A program made the position numbers and the translations under genes. A stretch of 13,319 nucleotides of DNA from an uncultured Eggerthella sp. (GTDB lineage Bacteria > Actinomycetota > Coriobacteriia > Coriobacteriales > Eggerthellaceae): assembly GCA_900542265.1 (NCBI GenBank), contig UQML01000042.1, positions 1 through 13,319 of the forward strand, given 5' to 3'. Positions 1 through 5,755 of the stretch are shown here, in pieces (position 1 is the first letter of the stretch; each line of letters begins with the position of its first letter). The notes below the pieces were generated by a model. That model worked only from the letters and a program-made list of their open reading frames with translations, was not told the DNA's origin and did not search any database.

Positions 1-47
1 CTACACCCTAGAGTTCGTCGGCAGCGTCAGATGTGTATAAGAGACAG
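1..47 (+). other. Illumina Nextera i5-side adapter (not genomic)
   Basis: Synthetic library sequence. Bases 29-47 are the 19-base Tn5 mosaic end AGATGTGTATAAGAGACAG, and bases 15-28 (TCGTCGGCAGCGTC) are the Nextera Read 1 tail. Bases 1-6 (CTACAC) match the end of the P5 primer. The eight bases 7-14 (CCTAGAGT) sit where the i5 index belongs and match, from memory, index S516. Genomic sequence begins at 48. This is untrimmed adapter and not a resident transposon. Confidence 0.98.
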
Positions 48-223
48 GCCTGTTCTCGCTCTACCAAGCATGGCTTGATGCTGGTAAACCTATTTCAATC
101 CAAAAGCTTTCTCAGCTTGCAAGCACTAATATTTTGTTTGGTCTAACAGGAACACATAGCAAACTCCATACACCTGCATCAACCGCACAACCTTCTACAA
201 CAGCAGATAAAGTGGCATCATAA
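48..223 (+). CDS. C-terminal end of an unidentified protein, possibly a TetR-type regulator (partial)
   Basis: An open frame runs from the adapter junction (first full codon at 50) to TAA at 221-223, giving the last 58 residues of a protein whose start is outside the window. The visible part begins LFSLYQAWLDAGKPISIQKL and continues through a helical, hydrophobic stretch. It ends in a Thr/Ser/Pro/Ala-rich tail of about 25 residues. The amphipathic helix with W-x-D-A-G-K-P followed by a second helix resembles the last helices of TetR/AcrR ligand-binding domains. That resemblance is weak and no DNA-binding domain is present, so the family call is a guess. It reads in the same direction as the ligase gene 70 bases downstream, and a 6-bp inverted repeat (211-216/232-237) spans its stop codon. 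Confidence 0.5.
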
Positions 224-256
224 CTTTAAAAGCCACTGGTTCTATAAGGTTCATCG

Positions 257-279
257 CCTCATATATACCCTCATATATA
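257..279 (+). repeat. Direct repeat of 11 bases upstream of the ATP-grasp gene
   Basis: CCTCATATATA occurs twice, at 257-267 and 269-279, separated by one base (period 12). It ends one base before the Shine-Dalgarno AAGGAG at 281-286, so it lies in the 5' untranslated region or core promoter of the gene starting at 294. It could be a regulator-binding site or simply an AT-rich promoter element; no family assignment is possible. Confidence 0.5.
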
Positions 280-293
280 AAAGGAGAATCCCC

Positions 294-1658
294 ATGCAAG
301 ATCGTGCACTCACCCAGGAATACTTTGACATTCTTGACTCTCTTGATGGAGATATTGAAGGAAGACGTGCAGCACAAGCCTACATGCAAGATTCAACCGC
401 AATTGTTCACCATCAAATTGTTGCATGTTCCTTTATTCCCCGTCTTTACAACAATGAGATTTGGACAACATTTGCAACCATTGCTGAAACCACACACACT
501 ATCCTTTGCAAAGTGATCAAGCATTACCTAGAAGATTCAAGTTATCGCGATATTTTCTCCTACGATCCACGATTAGAAGAGCTCATTTTGCTCCCGCGTG
601 GCTATGATGCACTGCTGCCTTTTGCGCGCATTGATGTATTCCTTAACGAAGACACCCTCGAATGCGGATTCTGCGAGTTCAATGCTGACGGATCTTCAGG
701 TATGAATGAAAACAGAGAAATCACTCATTCTATAGAGCAAAGCCAAACCTACCAACAAATGGCTCAAGCACACACCCTGGAACCTTGCGAGCTTTTCTAC
801 ACGTGGGCGCGGGAGTTTATCGCAATTTATCAAAGCTACCAATACGCGATTGAGCAACCTCGCTTCGCTATTTGTGACTATCTTGATCATGGTGTTGTCG
901 ATGAGTTTAAGGTGTTCTGCACCATCTTCGCAGAGCTTGGATATGACTGTATTGTGTGCGATGTGCGTGATCTTGTTTTTGACGGAGAGACACTCCGTAC
1001 CAACGAAGGGCTTGAGGTTAATGCTATCTGGAGACGTTCAGTCACCAATGATGTTTTAGAATTCTGGGATGAATCTCAAGACCTTATCAATGCTGTTCGC
1101 TCAGAGAAAGTTGCACTTATTGGTAGTTTTGCAGGACACATTGTCCACGATAAACAAATTTTTGAAGCACTCTCCCATCCTCTTACTCAGGCGTTCTTGA
1201 CTCCTGAAGAAAACGAATTTGTTGCCGCCCATATACCACAAACTCGCTTCCTTGATGAAAGCGATGTAGATATCGCAGAAATTCGCGCCACTAAAGACCA
1301 GTGGATCATAAAGCCAACCGATGCCTATGGTGCTCAAGATGTGTTTGCTGGCATTGGCCAAACGCAAGAAGCATGGGATGCTCTTATTTCGCGGTTTGCA
1401 AATAACGCAAGCGGCTCACCCTTCTTGGTACAACGCTACATCAAGCCTTATCAAACACTCACCCTACCTCCCGATGCCACCATTCTCACTACGCCACCAG
1501 ATCAAATAACTACCAACCCTCAGTGGTACAACAACTTGCAAGGACTCTATGTATACAACGGTGTATTTACCGGCGTTTTTTCACGCCTGGGCCCGCAACC
1601 AACTATTTCTAAAGACTGCGAAGGGATGACCGCTGCTACTATCCATGTATACGACTAG
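294..1658 (+). CDS. Glutathionylspermidine-synthase-family ATP-grasp ligase
   Basis: A 454-residue protein starting at ATG with Shine-Dalgarno AAGGAG at 281-286, seven bases upstream. Family hallmarks are FCEFNADGSSGMNEN (126-140), AIWRR (245-249 region), a GHIVHDKQIFEAL segment (281-293), the ATP-grasp strand IIKPTDAYGAQDV (338-350) and VQRYIKPY (379-386). These fit the circularly permuted ATP-grasp fold of the C-terminal domain of glutathionylspermidine synthase (GSP_synth). That fold joins a carboxylate to an amine through an acyl phosphate. The amidase domain of the bifunctional E. coli enzyme is absent, so this is a stand-alone ligase whose substrate cannot be read from sequence. The protein is predicted soluble and cytoplasmic, with no signal peptide or membrane segment. 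A DUF1461 membrane protein follows 60 bases later on the same strand. 'Glutathionylspermidine synthase' would be a family label here, not a demonstrated activity. Confidence 0.85.
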   Translation: MQDRALTQEYFDILDSLDGDIEGRRAAQAYMQDSTAIVHHQIVACSFIPRLYNNEIWTTFATIAETTHTILCKVIKHYLEDSSYRDIFSYDPRLEELILLPRGYDALLPFARIDVFLNEDTLECGFCEFNADGSSGMNENREITHSIEQSQTYQQMAQAHTLEPCELFYTWAREFIAIYQSYQYAIEQPRFAICDYLDHGVVDEFKVFCTIFAELGYDCIVCDVRDLVFDGETLRTNEGLEVNAIWRRSVTNDVLEFWDESQDLINAVRSEKVALIGSFAGHIVHDKQIFEALSHPLTQAFLTPEENEFVAAHIPQTRFLDESDVDIAEIRATKDQWIIKPTDAYGAQDVFAGIGQTQEAWDALISRFANNASGSPFLVQRYIKPYQTLTLPPDATILTTPPDQITTNPQWYNNLQGLYVYNGVFTGVFSRLGPQPTISKDCEGMTAATIHVYD

Positions 1659-1718
1659 CACTAAAATATAGCCACGCCCACAATAAGCAACACCCTCAAA
1701 GATACGGGAGGACTCATT

Positions 1719-2579
1719 ATGACGAGCAAGAAAAAAACAACCCAGCTCGATACGCTTTCTCCCTTTGCTAAAGGAGCACTTTCCGTCACTACGTATTTTT
1801 CGCTTCTTTGTACACTCTTTCTTTGCGGGCTCATGATTTGTTTTCTTCCCATAACAACACAAGTTGTTGGGCACACGTTTGGGTCATGGGATTCCGCACA
1901 ATACTCCGAAGAAGAAATGGCCACCATTGCATCTGCTGCGCGCAACTTTGCTTTTGATTCTTCTGACGATGGGGCTCACCTCAATGAAACCATTTGGGAA
2001 GTATTTTCACGCTATCAACCACAACTTGCACAAAGCATCGCTGAACATGCCCCTATCACAACCGTAGAATCCCTATCTCCTGCTTTTGCTTATGCTCAAA
2101 GCACTGAAGGAGTTTCCAATAGGATGCTTCAGAGCTATTTATTTGACGAAAACGCAGAAATGCATTTGGCAGACTGTACTCGCCTCTTTGACTTTGCTCG
2201 TATTTTCTTTACGATCACCTTCCTGATTGCACTTGTCTGCTCGCTTATTCTTCACAAACATCACTGCTTGCGCCATCTTAGTATGGCTTTTATAGCTGGA
2301 TCAGCCACTATTTTGGCAATCATGGGAGTACTTCTTCTCTGGTTTTTATTTGATTTCGATGGACTCTTTAGTCTTTTCCATCAGCTTTTCTTTGATCCCA
2401 ATACCTGGCGCTTCCCTATTGATTCACTTTTGATCAGTCTCTTCCCTATGTCTTTCTGGTCCACTATGGTGGGTATCTGGGTTGCAGGGACTCTAGTCGC
2501 TTCAGTAATCATTTTAGGAATAGGATTACATTTCCAAAAGTTGTCTACTAATTCTGCAACTATGCAATCGAAAAAATAA
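1719..2579 (+). CDS. DUF1461 / TIGR01906 family integral membrane protein
   Basis: A 286-residue protein starting at ATG, with Shine-Dalgarno GGGAGGA at 1706-1712 and six bases of spacing. Four membrane helices are visible at about 22-46, 159-179, 187-212 and 246-270. Between helix 1 and helix 2 lies a large, mostly polar domain (about 47-157), and the N-terminus is Lys-rich. The segment FHQLFFDPNTWRF (220-232), followed by a Pro-containing hydrophobic stretch (LISLFPMSFW, 238-247), is the signature I recognise from DUF1461. In that family the region between helices 3 and 4 carries a conserved FH..FF....W pattern. Its biochemical role is unknown. It may share a transcript with the ligase 60 bases upstream. 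The next gene has its own promoter, so this one probably ends the unit, although no clear terminator follows. Confidence 0.85.
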   Translation: MTSKKKTTQLDTLSPFAKGALSVTTYFSLLCTLFLCGLMICFLPITTQVVGHTFGSWDSAQYSEEEMATIASAARNFAFDSSDDGAHLNETIWEVFSRYQPQLAQSIAEHAPITTVESLSPAFAYAQSTEGVSNRMLQSYLFDENAEMHLADCTRLFDFARIFFTITFLIALVCSLILHKHHCLRHLSMAFIAGSATILAIMGVLLLWFLFDFDGLFSLFHQLFFDPNTWRFPIDSLLISLFPMSFWSTMVGIWVAGTLVASVIILGIGLHFQKLSTNSATMQSKK

Positions 2580-2625
2580 TACGATCAAATTCAAGTGGGT
2601 TCACAAAAGGGAATCCCTCACTAGC

Positions 2626-2657
2626 TTGACTATATACTATGTAATATATAGTATACT
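2626..2657 (+). promoter_or_regulatory. Promoter of the padR-DUF1700 operon with embedded palindromic operator
   Basis: A candidate -35 box TTGACT lies at 2626-2631. With a 17-base spacer, the -10 would be TAGTAT (2649-2654); TATACT (2652-2657) is a better box with 20-base spacing. Between and over these boxes is the perfect inverted repeat TATACTAT-N7-ATAGTATA (arms 2633-2640 and 2648-2655, centre 2644). Five of the seven central bases (TAATA) continue the symmetry, so only one pair in 23 bases is mismatched. A dyad covering the spacer and -10 just ahead of a PadR gene fits the autorepression usual in that family. The dyad is seen directly; PadR binding is inferred. Confidence 0.75.
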
Positions 2658-2672
2658 GCATTGGGAGGTATA

Positions 2673-3041
2673 ATGGATGCTCAAATGAAACGCGGATTCT
2701 TAGATGCATGTGTGCTAGCCACTATGACAAACAGGGAATCTTATGGCTATCAGATCATTAAGGACCTTCCGAAGATGTTGGAGATCAGTGAGTCTACTCT
2801 ATACCCTATCCTCAAACGACTGGAAGCAAAGAAGTTCATCCAGGTCCGTAAGGCCGAATACAACGGGCGCTTACGCAAGTATTATTCGCTAACACCCCTT
2901 GGTCATGCAGAGCTAGTCAACTTTGTGGCTGATAAGCAAGATGTACTTAATATCTTTCATTTCATAGAGGAATCCATTGACGAGGCAGCGTCTTTAATCC
3001 CTCATAATGAATCCCTAATAACGAGCGGAGTGCAACAATGA
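2673..3041 (+). CDS. PadR family transcriptional regulator
   Basis: A 122-residue winged-helix protein. I chose ATG at 2673 because GGGAGG (2663-2668) sits four bases upstream; an in-frame TTG at 2661 overlaps that ribosome site and would add only four residues. The N-terminal part (about 8-82) is typical PadR. It has a first helix (GFLDACVLATM), then YGYQIIKDL (24-32), the recognition helix ESTLYPILKRLEAKKFI (40-56), and the wing with RLRKYYSLTPLGHAEL (66-81). A short C-terminal helical tail follows, the subgroup often found with DUF1700 genes. Its stop overlaps the next start as ATGA (3038-3041), so the two are translationally coupled. It probably represses its own promoter through the palindrome at 2633-2655 and responds to a ligand or envelope condition that cannot be read here. 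Confidence 0.93.
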   Translation: MDAQMKRGFLDACVLATMTNRESYGYQIIKDLPKMLEISESTLYPILKRLEAKKFIQVRKAEYNGRLRKYYSLTPLGHAELVNFVADKQDVLNIFHFIEESIDEAASLIPHNESLITSGVQQ

Positions 3042-3846
3042 CTGCACAAGAATACCTTACAGAACTCAAACGGCTGCTATATCCCCTATCCGACGATGAG
3101 CGCAAGGAAGCAGTGGCTTTCTACTATGAATCCATTGCTGATCGTATTGATGAGGGTCTGACCGAAGAAGAAGCGGTTGCAAAAAAACTCCGAATCTTGC
3201 ACAACCCTCATTCTGGACACATCTCAAGCACGGTCACCTTACTCCCTTTGAATGGGTTGGCGTAGTCTTTAGCTCTGTTATCTGGCTACCACTCGCAATA
3301 AGTGTCGCTGCAATCTTCTTTTCTTTATATCTATGCATATGGGCACTCATCGCATGTATTTGGATTATAGGTACAGCTCTAGTAGTGGCAGCTCCAGCAA
3401 GTATAGTGCTCATCCTGTTGGGTGTACAAATTGGTAATATCCCCTACGCACTTGTAAATGCAGGCTATGGCTTAGTAGCTTTCGGCGGTGGCATGTGGAT
3501 TTTGCGAGGAGGATTGCTAGCAACAAAATGGTTTTTACGAGAGCATTATAAAGTTGCCTGCGCACTCAAAAAAACAACCTACACACCCAAGACACCTACT
3601 CTAGCGACAGAGCGTTCAGGGACAGCTACTTTTTTCATGATATGTCTTATTCTGATAGGAGCAGGTTTTGCAAGCGTACTTGCAGGGTATACTTTTTCTG
3701 GATTCAACTGGCAGGTTTTTCTCACTTCAATCAATTGGGATGGAACTCTCTATGTCGGTGGCACCCAAATAGATAATCCCAAACGATTTTTCTTTACCTG
3801 TTCTTTATCTTCTTTTCCAAACACACAACCAGCACTAATACTCTAA
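3038..3846 (+). pseudogene. DUF1700 (HAAS-type) membrane protein with a frameshift at an A7 tract
   Basis: The gene starts at ATG 3038, overlapping the padR stop by four bases. Frame 1 gives a typical DUF1700 N-terminus (MTAQEYLTELKRLLYPLSDD..., E-x-x-A-x-x-YYE, then a helix ending LTEEEAVAK) up to the A7 run at 3181-3187. Beyond it the frame turns into unrelated residues and stops at 3265. Re-reading base 3187 (a -1 shift) joins an open frame to 3846, giving 269 residues in total. In that frame, hydrophobic helices lie at about 72-97, 98-119, 120-142, 143-165 and 197-219, as expected for DUF1700. The A7 lies in the zero frame as A AAA AAA, the shape of a -1 slippery site. Decay, sequencing error, transcriptional slippage and programmed frameshifting all remain possible. 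The last ~25 residues look unlike the family, and the DUF4097 gene often found next is missing, suggesting a truncated 3' end. Confidence 0.7.
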
Positions 3847-4050
3847 ACGGGTCTGGCGCTTTCTAAAGATTTTCGCAATATTTGGCGGCATCTCCTCTTC
3901 AGGCATGTCCCGCGGCACATCATAGGTATTGACCGCAAAGATGACTGCCTGAAACGGTTGGCTTCATGAGCCGTGGCATCAGTTTCGAGCCGCTGCTGGG
4001 CAAAGTTGCTGACCTGCTGAAATAGCCTCTTCCAGCCTCAGAAGGCCACC
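3835..4050 (-). pseudogene. Decayed coding remnant of unknown family
   Basis: No intact gene lies between the DUF1700 frame and the minus-strand membrane gene. On the minus strand, a protein-like stretch QAVIFAVNTYDVPRDMPEEE followed by MPPNIAKIFRKR ends at a stop at 3835-3837. Directly upstream, in a different frame, is QQVSNFAQQRLETDATAHEA; further up, in yet another frame, is GGLLRLEEAI. These pieces read as one helical protein fragment broken by at least one indel and lacking a start. I do not recognise the family. The remnant's stop lies inside the last codons of the DUF1700 frame, so a rearrangement joined the two here. It could instead be chance open sequence, but the residue composition is convincingly protein-like. 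Confidence 0.35.
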
Positions 4051-4051
4051 G

Positions 4052-5002
4052 TTAGAGCAAAGGGGCAAGTTCGCGCTTGCAGCGCTTCACGCCTTGAGCG
4101 ACAAAGATATCCCTTCCAATAAGTCCTATGATGAGCGGCACCCACCAAATCGGCAGCTCGATAGAGGGGAGAACGAACATCGCAAAGGTTATGACCGCGC
4201 AGATCGCCAAAAAGATGCGTCCTCTCGTAAGCGCCTTATCAAGGATTCCCTTCGCAACGAGCCTGATATCGTGATTGGGAGAGAGATGATCTTCGCACAC
4301 TTGATACGGCGAAAGCTCTGTGAGTACTTCAAGGTTGTAGGTCAGATAGCTCGGAGCCTTACTTACCCTGATCGATCGCATGATCAACCACGTTGCTACT
4401 GAGAGAAGCAAGAATGAACATCCATCAAGAACGTTGCAAAGTGGGCTCGCATTCCCATTGAAGATGGATGAGATCCCATGAAAACCTGAAGAATGGGAGA
4501 AATATTGCGAGCTGGCATAAAGGGCAGCTCCACCCGCAATGAATACGGCTGCGGCAGCCATCATACGTCGCCCCGCTTTGCCCGCCTTGGCAAGTTCGCT
4601 TTTGTCTGCCTTTCCTGGCAAGAAGGGATGCACCTCTCTGAACGCTCTTTTTTGCTTATCTGCATAATGAAGAAAGTAAAGGCCACAACAGAGAACGATC
4701 ACAAACAGGAGCATCGCGAAGACGTGCGTTTGAGCATAGTCGGTTTCAATGAGTTCTTTCGAAAGGAGCTTCACAAGCCCATCGAGTATTTGGCTCAGCA
4801 CCTGGCCATCGCTTCCGAAGTTAAAAGGAACAAGTGCGCCGAAATGGAGAAGGGCAAACGAAAGTGCTACAAGTGCCCCGCCCAACGGAGCATAGAAAGC
4901 CTGGGAGCGCTGAAATGCTTCAAAGGAACACTGCTCCTTTGCTTCGTCTGCTTGTTTGCGAAAATCTTGCTCTAGCCTATCAGCATCGCCATCTGCTTTC
5001 AT
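4052..5002 (-). CDS. Six-helix integral membrane protein of unknown function
   Basis: A 316-residue protein. The open frame extends upstream to a TTG at 5047, but I chose ATG at 5000-5002 because GAAGGG (5010-5015) lies seven bases ahead of it. The N-terminal ~33 residues are charged and helical (MKADGDADRLEQDFRKQADE), probably cytoplasmic. Hydrophobic helices follow at about 36-60, 93-113, 146-168, 192-211, 262-279 and 283-302. A loop at 61-92 lies between helices 1 and 2, a Lys-rich loop at 114-145 lies between 2 and 3, and a ~50-residue polar loop (212-261) lies between 4 and 5. It ends in a basic tail (VKRCKRELAPLL). I recognise no family signature, so no function is proposed. Sampled 60-base lines inside it carry 30-35 G+C, against 23-27 in two lines from genes to the left, hinting at a different origin. 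It is transcribed away from the yqeY-kinase divergent region. Confidence 0.75.
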   Translation of the reverse strand: MKADGDADRLEQDFRKQADEAKEQCSFEAFQRSQAFYAPLGGALVALSFALLHFGALVPFNFGSDGQVLSQILDGLVKLLSKELIETDYAQTHVFAMLLFVIVLCCGLYFLHYADKQKRAFREVHPFLPGKADKSELAKAGKAGRRMMAAAAVFIAGGAALYASSQYFSHSSGFHGISSIFNGNASPLCNVLDGCSFLLLSVATWLIMRSIRVSKAPSYLTYNLEVLTELSPYQVCEDHLSPNHDIRLVAKGILDKALTRGRIFLAICAVITFAMFVLPSIELPIWWVPLIIGLIGRDIFVAQGVKRCKRELAPLL

Positions 5003-5083
5003 TGTCTTACCCTTCATGCATGGAGACAAAACACCACCTTCTACCAAAGTAATACAGATTTTGCGTTGCGATGAGTCCTATAT

Positions 5084-5100
5084 AGTTTTGTTATAAAACT
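5084..5100. terminator. Weak AT-rich hairpin after yqeY
   Basis: AGTTTT-GTTAT-AAAACT is a perfect 6-bp stem (arms 5084-5089 and 5095-5100) just past the yqeY stop. In the minus direction no T-run follows, while in the plus direction a short T-run (5100-5103) does. Only one stem pair is G-C, so it would be a poor intrinsic terminator. It is listed because it is the only dyad between the two minus-strand genes. Confidence 0.25.
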
Positions 5101-5101
5101 T

Positions 5102-5545
5102 TTATGCGAGCTTTGCTCCTACCATTTGAGCAGCAGTCGCTTTATCAAAATTACCGCCTGTTCGAGCGGTCAATGCTTTCATAACGCTACCCATATCCTT
5201 TTTCGATGAAGCGCCTGTTTCAGCAATCACCTCGTCAACCAATTGCGCAAGCGCATCTCCAGAAAGCTGCTCAGGTAAATATGACTCCAAGATAGCAACT
5301 TGCTCAGTTAGTTTTTCAGTGCGAAGCGCATCATTGCCTGCCTTAATCGAACCCTCAAGCGTCTCTTTTGTCTGCTTAATAGTACGTTTGAGCATATCAT
5401 TGACATCTTGCTCCGTAATTTCTCGGCGCTCATTAACTTCGATGTTTTTAAGCTCAGTTTTCACCATACGCAAAATATCACGACGATTAGCATCCTTATT
5501 GCGCATTGCTTGCTTAATTTGTTCATCTAACTCTACATAATTCAT
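5102..5545 (-). CDS. yqeY: GatB/YqeY domain-containing protein
   Basis: A 147-residue protein. I chose ATG at 5543-5545 because AAGGAG (5555-5560) lies nine bases upstream; the in-frame ATG eight codons earlier has no such site. The whole chain matches YqeY: MNYVELDEQIKQAMRNKDAN, then RDILRMVKTELKNIEV, a charged helix up to KRTIKQTKETLEGSIKAG, then ESYLPEQLS, and the C-terminal KKDMGSVMKALTARTGGNFD with A-x-x-V at the end. The length is that of the usual free-standing protein. The fold is that of the tRNA-binding tail domain of GatB, a subunit of the amidotransferase that makes Gln-tRNA(Gln) or Asn-tRNA(Asn). The stand-alone protein's role is not established; tRNA binding is the usual suggestion. 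It is soluble and cytoplasmic. It is divergent from the membrane-kinase gene across 210 bases. Confidence 0.93.
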   Translation of the reverse strand: MNYVELDEQIKQAMRNKDANRRDILRMVKTELKNIEVNERREITEQDVNDMLKRTIKQTKETLEGSIKAGNDALRTEKLTEQVAILESYLPEQLSGDALAQLVDEVIAETGASSKKDMGSVMKALTARTGGNFDKATAAQMVGAKLA

Positions 5546-5755
5546 ATCTATATGCTCCTTATAATGCACTCAATAGGTCTTACCCTTTTTCAAAAAATAC
5601 GGTGATACCTTAACACGTTCACGGAATGCGTGCGTAAATTCGCCCAATCTTTTAACACAACAAATCGTCCAACGAATACGATAGCTCTAACATTTTTACT
5701 ATCTATCAGAGGTGGGAGTTTTGTTTGATAACGAGAAAGGAAAGAGGTTACCCAC
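5546..5755. promoter_or_regulatory. Divergent intergenic region between yqeY and the membrane-kinase gene
   Basis: These 210 bases separate two genes read outward and must hold the promoters for both. The ribosome sites are clear: AAGGAG of yqeY (5555-5560, minus) and AGAGG of the rightward gene (5743-5747). I searched both strands for -35/-10 pairs and found only weak candidates (for example TACTAT at 5697-5702 with no good -35), so no promoter is placed. No strong dyad or riboswitch-like fold was noticed. Confidence 0.5.

Noticed and set aside
29..47. Tn5 mosaic end as evidence of a Tn5-type transposon
   Set aside because: It is joined to synthetic read-primer and index sequence at both contig ends, so it comes from library preparation.
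211..237. AGTGGC...GCCACT inverted repeat as a terminator
   Set aside because: The 6-bp stem has a 15-base loop and no T-run, so it is too weak to call.
2594..2622. Imperfect hairpin after the DUF1461 gene as a terminator
   Set aside because: The stem needs two bulges and no T-tract follows.
3385..3846. Independent gene starting at GTG 3385
   Set aside because: No ribosome site precedes it, and the same frame continues upstream to the A7 tract with DUF1700 membrane helices.
4094..4975. Plus-strand open frames at 4094-4402 and 4493-4975
   Set aside because: They are antisense to the minus-strand membrane gene, which has coherent helices and a ribosome site; the plus frames give basic, non-protein-like translations.
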